Shown: positions 29,379 to 37,577 of the stretch, piece after piece
Numbering within the stretch: position 1 is the stretch's first letter
Layout: every line of letters starts with the position of its first letter
NCBI RefSeq assembly: GCF_009909145.1
Contig: NZ_JAAAPJ010000001.1
Location: forward strand, 1,116,001-1,180,000
Direction of reading: 5' to 3'
From: Corallococcus silvisoli
Lineage (GTDB): Bacteria; Myxococcota; Myxococcia; Myxococcales; Myxococcaceae
Length of the DNA: 64,000 nucleotides
Notes under the pieces: model-generated
Told to the model about the DNA's origin: nothing
Database searches by the model: none
The model's input: the letters and a program-made list of their open reading frames with translations, nothing else
Position numbers and translations under genes: made by a program

Positions 29379-31306
29379 TGCGGCGGGCCCGCGCCACGCT
29401 GGCCCGGACCCAGGAGGCGGATGGCTCCTGGAAGGGGGACTACAGCGGCCCGCTCTTCCTGGGCGCGGTGTACGTGGCCGGGCTGTATGTGATGGGCCAG
29501 ACCCCGGACGCGCGCACCCGGGAGGGGATGATCGCCTACCTGCGCGCCCACCAGAACGCGGATGGCGGATGGGGACTGGACGTGGAGTCGCCCAGCCTCG
29601 TCTTCACGACGGTGCTGGATTACGTCGCGCTGCGGTTGATGGGCGTTGGCCCCGCGGACCCGGGGCTCGTCCGCGCGCGGGAGTGGTTCCTCCCCAGGGG
29701 AGGGCCGCTGGGCAGCGCGTCCTGGGGGAAGTTCATCCTCGCCCTGCTGGGGCTCTACGAATACGACGGGCTGGCCCCCGTGCCTCCCGAGCTGTGGCTG
29801 TTGCCGCGAGCGCTGCCGTTCCACCCCTCGCGGCTGTGGTGCCATTGCCGCATGGTGTACCTGCCCATGGGCTGGCTCTATGGCCGCCGGGCCCGCGCGC
29901 CGGAGACGCCCCTGCTGGCCGAGCTGCGGCGTGAGCTGTATCCCCAGCCGTACGCGGACGTGGACTGGAAGCGCGCGCGCGGCCGGGTGGCCCCGTCCGA
30001 CGCCTACAGTCCCCACGGGCCGTTGCTGCGCGCGGCGCACCGCGTGCTGGGGGGGTATGAGCGGATCCACTCGAAGCGGCTGCGGGCCCGCGCGCTGGAT
30101 GAATCCCTGGCGCTGATTCGAGGAGAGGACGAGGCCACGCACCACCTCTGCATCGGGCCCATCAACAAGGTGCTCGACACGGTGGTGTGGCACCTGGCGC
30201 GGCCGGGAGGCCCGGAGGTGCGCGCCCACCTGGAGCGCCTGTCGGACTACCTCCAAGAGTCTGGCGGAGGCATCACCTTCAACGGCTACAACTCCTCGCA
30301 GCTCTGGGACACCGCGTTCGCGGTGCAGTCCCTGGTGGCCGCCGGACCGGACGCGGGGACGCGTGACACGCTGGAGCGGGCAGGGCGCTTCCTGGAGGCG
30401 GAGCAGGTGCTGGAGGACTCACCGCGCGCCGCGCGCTTCCACCGGCATCCGAGCCGGGGCGGCTGGCCTTTCAGCACGCGTGCCCACGGCTGGCCCATCA
30501 GCGACTGCACGGCGGAGGCGGTGAAGGCGTGTCTGTTGCTGGAGCCGCTCGGGCTCAACCGCGTGTCGCGCGAGCGGCTGGCGCAGGCGGTGGCGTTCAT
30601 CCTGTCGCTCCAGAACCGCGATGGCGGCTGGGCCACCTACGAGCGGCAGCGGGGCCCGCGCTGGTTGGAGCGGTTCAACCCGTCGGACGTGTTCGCCGGC
30701 ATCATGGTGGACACCAGCTATGTGGAGTGCACGTCGGCGTGCGTGCAGGCGCTGGCGGCGTGGCGGAGTGCACGACCGGAGGCGCCGGTGGGGCGGGCCA
30801 TCGCGCGAGGCGCGGACTTCCTGCGCCGCCAGCAGCGCCCGGAGGGAGGCTGGGAGGGCTCCTGGGGCGTGTGCTTCAGCTACGGTACGTGGTTCGGGGT
30901 CAACGGGCTGGTGGCCGCGGGCGCCGCGAAGGACGACCCCGCGCTGCGCCGTGCGGCCACGTTCCTGAAGGCCCACCAGCGCGACGACGGCTCCTGGAGC
31001 GAGACCATCCAGAGCTGCCGTGAGCGCCGCTGGGTGGAGGGGCGCGCGGGGCACGCGGTAACGACGTCCTGGGCGGTGTTGTCGCTCGTGGCCACGGGCG
31101 ACGCGGACTCCCAGTCCGCCCGCCGGGGTGTGGCGTGGCTGCGCGAGCGACAGGGGCCCGGAGGCCAGTGGCCCCAGGAGCCCCTGGCCGGCGTGTTCAG
31201 CCGCACCTGCGCCATCCACTACGACGCCTACCTGCGCATCTTCCCGCTGTGGGCGCTCGCGCTCGCGGAGCGCCCGGCCTCCAGCCTCAAGGCGAGCGGA
31301 GGTTGA
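29369..31306 (+). CDS. Oxidosqualene cyclase, probable cycloartenol synthase
   Basis: 645 residues from ATG 29369; the longer open frame upstream lies in another frame of the synthase gene. Several QW repeats occur ('QEADGSWKGDYSGPLFL', 'QNRDGGWATYE', 'RPEGGWEGSWG', 'QRDDGSWSE'). The catalytic block is 'HGWPISDCTAE' with Asp379 as proton donor: this is the DCTAE motif of oxidosqualene cyclases, not the DXDDTA of squalene-hopene cyclases. Tyr307 in 'NGYNSSQLWDT', His373 and Ile377 match the Tyr/His/Ile set of plant cycloartenol synthase, where lanosterol synthases have Thr, Cys/Gln and Val. The N-terminus is shorter than in eukaryotic enzymes. Expected product: cycloartenol from 2,3-oxidosqualene. 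Confidence 0.9.
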   Translation: MAVMRRARATLARTQEADGSWKGDYSGPLFLGAVYVAGLYVMGQTPDARTREGMIAYLRAHQNADGGWGLDVESPSLVFTTVLDYVALRLMGVGPADPGLVRAREWFLPRGGPLGSASWGKFILALLGLYEYDGLAPVPPELWLLPRALPFHPSRLWCHCRMVYLPMGWLYGRRARAPETPLLAELRRELYPQPYADVDWKRARGRVAPSDAYSPHGPLLRAAHRVLGGYERIHSKRLRARALDESLALIRGEDEATHHLCIGPINKVLDTVVWHLARPGGPEVRAHLERLSDYLQESGGGITFNGYNSSQLWDTAFAVQSLVAAGPDAGTRDTLERAGRFLEAEQVLEDSPRAARFHRHPSRGGWPFSTRAHGWPISDCTAEAVKACLLLEPLGLNRVSRERLAQAVAFILSLQNRDGGWATYERQRGPRWLERFNPSDVFAGIMVDTSYVECTSACVQALAAWRSARPEAPVGRAIARGADFLRRQQRPEGGWEGSWGVCFSYGTWFGVNGLVAAGAAKDDPALRRAATFLKAHQRDDGSWSETIQSCRERRWVEGRAGHAVTTSWAVLSLVATGDADSQSARRGVAWLRERQGPGGQWPQEPLAGVFSRTCAIHYDAYLRIFPLWALALAERPASSLKASGG

Positions 31307-31793
31307 GCGACCCCAGATAGTCCGCCTTGCCCAGGTTGACGCCGTTGTGACGGAGGATCGCGTACACGTGGGTGACGTGGAAGTAGAAGTTCGGCAGCGC
31401 GTGCTGGAGGAAGTAGTCCGCGCCGCTCATCACCTTGCCCTCCCAACGAGGCTGGGTGACGACGCGCTCCCCCGCGCCCTCGAAGTCCTTGGCGGTGAAC
31501 CCATCCAGATAGGCCACCACCGAGCGGATGCGGGCGCCAAGCTCCTCCAGCGTCTGCTCCGTGTCGGGGTGGGACGGGGCGGCCTTGCCTGTCAGTCGTG
31601 ACGCTCCGAGCTTCGCGGAGTCACAGGCGATCTGCACCTGCCGCGCGAACGGGAGCTGGTCCGGCGCCAGCCGGAACCCGCTGTAGATGTTCGGGTCGAA
31701 GGGCTTCGACTTGGCGAAGGTCGCCGCCGTCTCCAGCCACTTCTCCATCTGCCCGAGCTGCTTCTTCATCTGGGAAAAGGTCTCGAAGTACAT
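31287..31793 (-). CDS. DUF1993-family protein
   Basis: 168 residues from ATG 31793 ('MYFETFSQMKKQLGQMEKWL'), the normal start and length of DUF1993 proteins. Open codons further upstream add an unsupported extension. Helical, no signal peptide; 'QHALPNFYFHVTHVYAILRHNGV' near the end is the best conserved block. The fold resembles DinB-like four-helix bundles, but function is unknown. The last 20 bp overlap the convergent cyclase gene. Confidence 0.85.
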   Translation of the reverse strand: MYFETFSQMKKQLGQMEKWLETAATFAKSKPFDPNIYSGFRLAPDQLPFARQVQIACDSAKLGASRLTGKAAPSHPDTEQTLEELGARIRSVVAYLDGFTAKDFEGAGERVVTQPRWEGKVMSGADYFLQHALPNFYFHVTHVYAILRHNGVNLGKADYLGSLNLRSP

Positions 31794-31884
31794 GGCGCGC
31801 AAGCTAACCGTGGGGCTCTTTCCGCACCACCTGATCTCTCGGGGTTCCTCCGTCTGTGAATTGGGAGGGTGCGTCATGGGCACT

Positions 31885-32457
31885 TCAGCCCGACGCGCGG
31901 ACCAGCCAGTACCAATGGGAACGAATGAGGCGGCGCCGGCTCTTGAGCGCCTGCTGCAACTCGAAGCCAGGGGCGAACGCCTCCTTCACCGACGCAGGCG
32001 AGAACGACAGGCCGCTCGGACCGGAGTCCAATGCCCAGACAAGGTGGATGCCCCCCGGCTTGAGCAGCCGGGACACCTCCGCCACATAGGCCCGCTGGCC
32101 CTGCGCGTCGAAGCAGTGGAAGCACCCGACGTCGAAGGAGAAGTCGAACGGGCCGCTCAGCGCCTCCAGCCGGGTCACGTCACCCACGATGAACTCGGGC
32201 CGGAGGGTCTCCCTGGCGGCGCCCTCCCGCGCCTTGGCGATGGCGACCGGCGAGAAGTCCACCCCCGTCACCCGGAGTCCCTGCTGGGCCAGATAGCGGG
32301 AGAACCTTCCGACGCCACACCCCAGCTCCAGCGCCGTCCGGGGCGAGCCCTGCCGCGCCAGGGCCTTGAGCTCCTCCGGAATCCGGATGTCACCCCAGAA
32401 CGTGATGGGAGCCCGGTAGGCGCGATCGAAATCAGCGCTCTTCATGGGTACTGTCAT
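31885..32457 (-). CDS. Class I SAM-dependent methyltransferase
   Basis: 190 residues from ATG 32457, preceded by GGAGG at a good distance; ATG 32445 is an internal alternative. 'TALELGCGVGRFSRYLAQQG' is the SAM-binding motif I, 'VTGVDFSPVAIAKAREG' motif II, and 'PFDFSFDVGCFHCFD' motif IV. Small soluble enzyme, substrate unknown; relatives include thiopurine/tellurite-resistance-like methyltransferases. Divergent from a MarR regulator with a 63-bp shared promoter, so probably controlled by it. Confidence 0.88.
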   Translation of the reverse strand: MTVPMKSADFDRAYRAPITFWGDIRIPEELKALARQGSPRTALELGCGVGRFSRYLAQQGLRVTGVDFSPVAIAKAREGAARETLRPEFIVGDVTRLEALSGPFDFSFDVGCFHCFDAQGQRAYVAEVSRLLKPGGIHLVWALDSGPSGLSFSPASVKEAFAPGFELQQALKSRRRLIRSHWYWLVRASG

Positions 32458-32510
32458 GTGCTGCCTCCATGCGCCCGGTGCGCGTCGCTCCCGGACACGA
32501 GGCAATCTAT

Positions 32511-32522
32511 ATAGCATGCTAT
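32511..32522. promoter_or_regulatory. Palindromic operator overlapping the MarR start codon
   Basis: ATAGCATGCTAT is a perfect 12-base palindrome in the methyltransferase-marR gap, and the ATG of marR begins at its tenth-plus-one base (32521). It stands out in a 70% GC sequence and is a likely MarR binding site giving autorepression. Confidence 0.5.
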
Positions 32523-32979
32523 GAAAGTCAAGACTCCCCCCCGTTGGGACCCCGCGGCCGCGCCGACCTTTTGGATCAACCACGCGTCCCGCCTGTTGAT
32601 GCGCCACTTCGAGCAGCGCCTCCGGCCCTTGGACTTCGGGATGGCCTACCTCCCGGTCGTCGGGGAGCTGGAAGAGCACGGCGCGCTGTTGCAGAAGCAG
32701 CTCGCGGAGCTCGCCCGCGTCGAGCAACCCACGATGGCCGCGCTCCTCACGCGGATGGAGCGCGATGGCCTCATCACGCGGGAGCCGCATCCGGGGGACA
32801 AGCGCGCGATGCGGATCTCGCTCTCCGCGAAGGCGAAGGCCCGCGTACCCCAGGCGAGGGAGCAACTGGGGGAGGTCGCCGACCAGGCGACCGCGGGCTT
32901 CAGTGAGCGCGAGCGCGCGACGCTCATCGCGCTGTTGCGCCGCGTGGTGAGCAACCTGGACCCCACGGCCGAGGACTGA
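32521..32979 (+). CDS. MarR-family transcriptional regulator
   Basis: 152 residues. N-terminal dimerisation helix, then a winged helix-turn-helix: 'LLQKQLAELARVEQPTMAALLTRMERDGLITREPHPGDKRAMRISLS' (read as helices 2-4 plus the wing with its DxR motif). MarR proteins bind a palindrome and release it with a phenolic or similar ligand. The palindrome over its own start codon and the divergent methyltransferase gene are the likely targets. Confidence 0.93.
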   Translation: MKVKTPPRWDPAAAPTFWINHASRLLMRHFEQRLRPLDFGMAYLPVVGELEEHGALLQKQLAELARVEQPTMAALLTRMERDGLITREPHPGDKRAMRISLSAKAKARVPQAREQLGEVADQATAGFSERERATLIALLRRVVSNLDPTAED

Positions 32980-33211
32980 AGAGCACCCGGGCGTGTCGGC
33001 GGTCTTGGAGCCGGGCATGCCAGGCGCCCGCTGCCGGGGAGCGGTCTCGGGGCCTACCCTCTGGAGTGCGCCCTGGGGAGGCGGCGAGCACCACGTCCAA
33101 CGCCGGGCGGCTCCCTGGCCGGCAGGCGGGGCTGGTGCACGTCCAAGGCAAGGGGCGCCCGCGCGGCCCCCGCCACCGTGGGGCCATCGAGCGTCTTCCC
33201 TGGGGGTTCGC

Positions 33212-34924
33212 ATGGAGCACCTACTCACTCGCGCGGATCAGCCTGCACCGGCGCGCGGTGCCTGGCGGGTGAAGCGGGCCTGGCCGCGGTGGCTGCGCTA
33301 CACGTTGCCAGGGTCCTGGGTCGCGCTGCTCCTCGCGTGTCTGTCCTTCACCCCGTCGCTGCTGCCGCGCACCGGACCCTTCCAGGGATTCGTCAGTGGC
33401 CTCAGCGCGGCCATTGGCTATGGGCTGGGGTGCCTGGGCGCCTGGCTCTGGCGCGAGTTCGCCCCCCGCCCCGCGAGGGCACCTCGCCCGCGCGCGTGGC
33501 GGGCCTTTCTCGTGACGGGCTGCGTGGCGCTGGTGGGCTCGCTGCTCCTGGGATGGCACTGGCAGCAGCGCATCCGGGAGCTGATGGGCATGCCCCTCGC
33601 GAGCGGCGCGGGGTACCTGCTCGCGCCCTTCGTCGGGGCGGTCGTCTTCTTCCTGTTCATCGCCCTGGGGCGCGGGCTGCGGGCGGTGTACCGCGGGCTG
33701 GATGCGCGGCTGGCGAAGCACATCGGTCCTCGCGCGGCGCGTGCGACGAGTGGCCTTGCGGTGGTGGTGTTCACCGCCCTGGTGGCCAGCGGAGTGCTGT
33801 GGGACGGGCTCATCGGGATGGCGGACCGCACCCTGGAGGTGCGGGACCTGACGACGGACAAGGGAGTGGTCCCCCCGCGCACCGCGCTGCGCTCCGGGGG
33901 GCCCGGTTCGCGGGTGACGTGGGACTCGTTGGGGCGGGAGGGGCGCAACTTCGTGGGACGCGGGCCCTCCGTTGACGAGCTCTCCCGGTTCCATGGGGCG
34001 CCCGTGAAGGAGCCCATCCGCGCGTACGCCGGCTATGCGTCCGCGCCGGATGCGGAGGGCAGGGCCCGGCTCGCCGTCGATGATCTGGAGCGGGCGGGTG
34101 GCTTCGACCGCGCCTACCTGTTGGTCGTGACCACCACGGGCAGCGGCTGGGTGGTGCCGGACGCCGTGGACGCCTTCGAGTACTTGGCCGGCGGCGATTC
34201 CGCGATCGTCGCCATGCAGTACTCACACCTGTGGTCGTGGCTCTCCGTCCTGGTCGATCAGCAGCGGGCACGGGAGTCGGGGCGCGCGCTCTTCGATGAG
34301 GTCTACGAGCGCTGGTCCAGGCTCCCCCCGGACCACCGCCCGAAGCTGCTGGTCTTCGGCGAGAGCCTGGGCTCCTACGGTGGCGAGACGGCGTTCAGCG
34401 GCGAGCGAGACCTGGCCAATCGCACCGACGGTGTGCTGTTCGTGGGGCCGCCGAACTTCAACACCCTGTATCGCGAGTTCACCGACCACCGGGACGCGGG
34501 CAGTCCGGAGGTGGAGCCCGTCTATCGCGACGGCCGCATCGTCCGCTTCAGTCGCAGGCCCGGGAAGGACATCCCCCCGGCGTCCGCTCCGTGGGGGGAC
34601 TCCCGGGTGTTGTATCTGTTGCACCCCTCCGACCCCATCACCTGGTGGAGCCCCAGGCTCCTGGTGAAGCGGCCGGACTGGCTGCGCGAGCCTCGGGGCG
34701 ATGACGTCCTCGGGGAGATGGTGTGGATCCCCTTCGTCACGTTCTGGCAGGTGACGGCGGATCTCCCGCTGGGGATGGAGGTCCCCGCCGGCTACGGCCA
34801 CGTGTACACCGGCGAGCACGTGGACGGCTGGGCCGCGCTCCTGCGGCCCGAGGGCTGGACCGCGGACAAGACGGCGCGGTTGCGGGAGCTCCTGCTCGCA
34901 GCGGCCCGCCAGTCCGGCCAGTGA
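33212..34924 (+). CDS. Alpha/beta-hydrolase-family membrane protein (Abhydrolase_9 type)
   Basis: 570 residues from ATG 33212. Four membrane helices occupy residues ~25-210 ('WVALLLACLSFTPSLLPRTG' is the family opening). A soluble alpha/beta-hydrolase domain follows, with nucleophile Ser in 'LLVFGESLGSYGGE' (~385) and 'VLYLLHPSDPITWWSP' further on. This two-part layout matches Abhydrolase_9_N plus Abhydrolase_9. Members are thought to be lipid or cell-wall esterases at the membrane, but none has a firm substrate. It stands alone after the MarR gene. Confidence 0.85.
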   Translation: MEHLLTRADQPAPARGAWRVKRAWPRWLRYTLPGSWVALLLACLSFTPSLLPRTGPFQGFVSGLSAAIGYGLGCLGAWLWREFAPRPARAPRPRAWRAFLVTGCVALVGSLLLGWHWQQRIRELMGMPLASGAGYLLAPFVGAVVFFLFIALGRGLRAVYRGLDARLAKHIGPRAARATSGLAVVVFTALVASGVLWDGLIGMADRTLEVRDLTTDKGVVPPRTALRSGGPGSRVTWDSLGREGRNFVGRGPSVDELSRFHGAPVKEPIRAYAGYASAPDAEGRARLAVDDLERAGGFDRAYLLVVTTTGSGWVVPDAVDAFEYLAGGDSAIVAMQYSHLWSWLSVLVDQQRARESGRALFDEVYERWSRLPPDHRPKLLVFGESLGSYGGETAFSGERDLANRTDGVLFVGPPNFNTLYREFTDHRDAGSPEVEPVYRDGRIVRFSRRPGKDIPPASAPWGDSRVLYLLHPSDPITWWSPRLLVKRPDWLREPRGDDVLGEMVWIPFVTFWQVTADLPLGMEVPAGYGHVYTGEHVDGWAALLRPEGWTADKTARLRELLLAAARQSGQ

Positions 34925-35005
34925 GCCAGACCTGTCCACCAGGGCGTCCGCATTGTGGGTATCGTGCGCGCCATGAGACTGGTGGCGCGCTGTGGGCACG
35001 AGGTC

Positions 35006-35878
35006 ATGCGGATGACAAGGACGGCGGGCCTGTGGGCCCGGTGGGGGAGCTGCATCTCGGGAGTGGTGTTGCTGGCGTGCGGTGCCACGCCTGGACGGGG
35101 AACGCCCGCGGCGGCGGAGGTCGCGCGGGCGCCCCGTTCCGTGGACTCGCGTGAGCACGCCGTGGAGATCCCGGCGGGCGTGTTCCGGATGGGGTCGCCT
35201 GACGATGAGGCGGAGCGGGACACGGATGAAGGTCCTCGGCTAGAGGTGTCCGTCGCGGGCTTCCGGATGGACCGGACGCCCGTCACGACAGAGGCCTTTG
35301 AAGCACGCATCGCCGAACTTCAGGCGGTCGCTCCCGCGGCCCGCTGGTGGCGCGAGGACGAGACGCCGCAAGGATGGCGAGGGAAGTGCAATCTCGGCTC
35401 GACCCGGCGCGCTCACCCCGCGAACTGCGTCAACTGGCATGCCGCCCGTGCGTACTGCCGGCTCACGGGGGGCGACCTGCCAACCGAAGCCGAGTGGGAG
35501 TACGCCGCGCGGGCCGGAACCACCGGCCCGTTCTGGTGGGGGCCCGGCTTCGATGACACGCGGGTGATCAGCTCGGTGTCATGCGCCGCGCGAGGGTGCC
35601 GGGGGGAGACGGCCCCCGTCGCGGAGACGGGAGCCCGCTGCAACGCCTGGGGGCTCTGCGATACGGCGGGCAATGTCTGGGAATGGACCCTCACCGGCTA
35701 TCAGGAGCACCTGAGCGGAGACGTCAACGTCGTCCCCCCGGGAGACCCGGTGGATCCGATCCACCGGGGTGGCTCCTGGCTCAACCACGTCCCCTCGCTG
35801 TTCCGCGCCGCGCACCGTGGCCGGAACTACCCGTCTCATGGGCTGAGCGGCGTCGGGTTCCGGTGCGTGCGGCGGTAG
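35006..35878 (+). CDS. Formylglycine-generating-enzyme-fold (SUMF1-like) lipoprotein
   Basis: 290 residues from ATG 35006, placed before the signal peptide; ATG 34973 or 34955 would give a longer leader. Lipobox 'VLLAC'. The FGE/SUMF1 fold is clear: 'IPAGVFRMGSPDDE', 'PVTTEAF', 'LPTEAEWEYAARAG', 'GNVWEWTLTGY', 'HRGGSWLNHVPSLFRAAHR' and final 'GVGFRCVRR'. The active-site cysteines of true FGE (in the block after RGGS) are replaced by Asn and Leu here, so sulfatase activation is unlikely. It is probably a binding or structural envelope protein. Confidence 0.85.
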   Translation: MRMTRTAGLWARWGSCISGVVLLACGATPGRGTPAAAEVARAPRSVDSREHAVEIPAGVFRMGSPDDEAERDTDEGPRLEVSVAGFRMDRTPVTTEAFEARIAELQAVAPAARWWREDETPQGWRGKCNLGSTRRAHPANCVNWHAARAYCRLTGGDLPTEAEWEYAARAGTTGPFWWGPGFDDTRVISSVSCAARGCRGETAPVAETGARCNAWGLCDTAGNVWEWTLTGYQEHLSGDVNVVPPGDPVDPIHRGGSWLNHVPSLFRAAHRGRNYPSHGLSGVGFRCVRR

Positions 35879-35900
35879 TGCCGCACGCGCCCTGGCCGCG

Positions 35901-36593
35901 TCAGTGGCTGGAGGCGGGCTGGAGGATGAGCAGGTAGTGGTCCGGGAGGCTCGTGTCCTCGGAGGCGACGAAGAGGCCCGCGGCCTGGGCGGCGGCGACG
36001 AGCGGTGGACGCATGGCTCGGAGGTGCGTCACCGCGATTCGTCCGTGTGGAGCGAGCGCGGCGCGCAGCTTCATCAGGTAGGCCGCGCGGTCCGACAGGA
36101 AGTGGTCCACCTCGGAGAGCAGGATGAGGTCGTAGGCTCCCGCCTCGAGCCCCGGGTCGTCCGGTCCCACCTTCCGCACCACGACATTCTTCCGCGCGGA
36201 GACACGCATGCGGAGCTGCTGGATGACCGCGTCATCGACGTCGGTTGAAACCAGCTGTCCCTCCGGCCCGACCGCATCCGAGAGCCGCAGCGTGAAGTAC
36301 CCGCGCCCCGCCCCGATGTCCGCGATGTGCTGTCCCGGTGTGATTCCCAGCGCGGCGATGACCCGGGCGGGCTGGCGGGCCTGATCAAAGGTGGGGTCTT
36401 CACCTTCGATTCCCCCGACCCCATGCATGGGCGCCGGAGTGTCCTTCTCAGTCACCTCCACCGCCGCGCGAGGGGCCTCCCTTCGCTCCTCCTTGGCGCC
36501 CTCGGAGCGACAAGCCGCGGTGCCGGCCAGCACGAGACAGACACACAATCCCATCAGCGGGCGGGGGACTGCCTGGGAGCGCATGGGCGTCAT
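35901..36593 (-). CDS. Lipoprotein-type class I SAM methyltransferase
   Basis: 230 residues from ATG 36593 (TTG 36614 and GTG alternatives are weaker). The signal peptide ends in the lipobox 'LAGTAAC'. The mature part is a full class I methyltransferase: 'HIADIGAGRGYFTLRLSDAV' (SAM site), 'LVSTDVDDAVIQQL', 'AYDLILLSEVDHFL'. A SAM enzyme predicted to leave the cytoplasm is odd, because SAM is not expected there; either it faces the cytosol as a tethered protein or it uses the fold for another role. It stands alone. Confidence 0.83.
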   Translation of the reverse strand: MTPMRSQAVPRPLMGLCVCLVLAGTAACRSEGAKEERREAPRAAVEVTEKDTPAPMHGVGGIEGEDPTFDQARQPARVIAALGITPGQHIADIGAGRGYFTLRLSDAVGPEGQLVSTDVDDAVIQQLRMRVSARKNVVVRKVGPDDPGLEAGAYDLILLSEVDHFLSDRAAYLMKLRAALAPHGRIAVTHLRAMRPPLVAAAQAAGLFVASEDTSLPDHYLLILQPASSH

Positions 36594-36674
36594 TCCAATC
36601 ACCGGGACAAGCAAGGGATGGCGCCAGGAGCAAACCAGGGAATCCCTCTCCAGTCGACCGCTTCGAGCGGCCGC

Positions 36675-37577
36675 TCAGAAGCCCCGCTGAAGCGCGCGAT
36701 CCAACCGCGCCCGGTACTCCTCGAGGGTTCCCCCCGCGAGCGTGGGGTGTTCGAGCACGAAGTTCGGCCAGTCCACGTCGCCCGCCGGTTCATACACGCC
36801 GTGGTTGAAGTACTCCGCCCAGTTGCCCTCCTGGGCGTCGAACACCTGCTGGATGACGCGCGGCTGGGGTGGGGTGTTCTCCGCGAGCAGGACCGCGTCG
36901 TAGAGGTCCTTGCCCTGGGCCCACATGTCATGCGCGATCCAGATGAGCTTCCACGCGAGCGATTCCTCCGGTGTGGCGACCTGGACCTTCACGTCGTCCA
37001 CGTCGTGCAGAAGGGGCGCCTCGAACAGCCGCTCGTTGAACACGACGTCCACCTGGACCGAGTCGCGAACGCGCCCCTCCCAGGTCCACGGGAAGGTGAG
37101 TCGCCGGCCCTCGGCGCGCTCATACGTCCAGATGCCGTCGACCGGGATGGTCGCTGGATCCAGGTCGATGCCCTCGAGCCGCAGTGCGTCCGTGACGGCC
37201 CGGGTCAGCTCCGCCATGAGCTGGCGCCCCTCGCTCGACTCCGGGCCCACGGTCTCGGGCGTGACGACGAGGTCGATGTCCTTCGCGGGCCGGGCGCGCT
37301 CGCCGTACCAGAGCGCCAGGACCACGCTGCCGCGCGCGACGACCTGAGCTCCCACGGGCGCGCGGCCGATTCCCGCGAGGCACCGCCGGAGCAGCCGCGC
37401 GCGAGCCTCACGGAAGCGGGCGGCCTCCGCCGCGTCCTCGAAGCGGGGAGGGCCCTTGATGTACCCGGAGTCGTGATGCTTCAGCGCCGGGTCGAACACA
37501 TCCGGACGGTTGTCGTCGTGCTCGTAGCCCGCGGGGTGCTGGCGCCTCAGCGGAACGGGCTTCGTGGGGTCGCTCAT
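36675..37577 (-). CDS. AbiEii/AbiGii-type nucleotidyltransferase
   Basis: 300 residues. 'VARGSVVLALWYGERARPAKDIDLVV' region: Gly-Ser at 83-84 and Asp100/Asp102 form the DNA-polymerase-beta-like nucleotidyltransferase core. 'ESLAWKLIWIAHDMWAQGKDLYDAVLL' is the conserved helical Lys/Asp block of AbiEii proteins. Members are toxins of type IV toxin-antitoxin or phage-abortive systems that attach nucleotides to tRNA. The start overlaps the stop of the upstream gene (ATGA), so the two form a unit. The usual AbiEi winged-helix antitoxin is absent. Confidence 0.82.
   Translation of the reverse strand: MSDPTKPVPLRRQHPAGYEHDDNRPDVFDPALKHHDSGYIKGPPRFEDAAEAARFREARARLLRRCLAGIGRAPVGAQVVARGSVVLALWYGERARPAKDIDLVVTPETVGPESSEGRQLMAELTRAVTDALRLEGIDLDPATIPVDGIWTYERAEGRRLTFPWTWEGRVRDSVQVDVVFNERLFEAPLLHDVDDVKVQVATPEESLAWKLIWIAHDMWAQGKDLYDAVLLAENTPPQPRVIQQVFDAQEGNWAEYFNHGVYEPAGDVDWPNFVLEHPTLAGGTLEEYRARLDRALQRGF

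Noticed and set aside
22100..31306. Hopanoid (hpn) cluster
   Set aside because: HpnI-like and MMPL genes suggested it, but the cyclase has DCTAE instead of DXDDTA and a squalene-epoxidase-like enzyme is present, which fits sterols.
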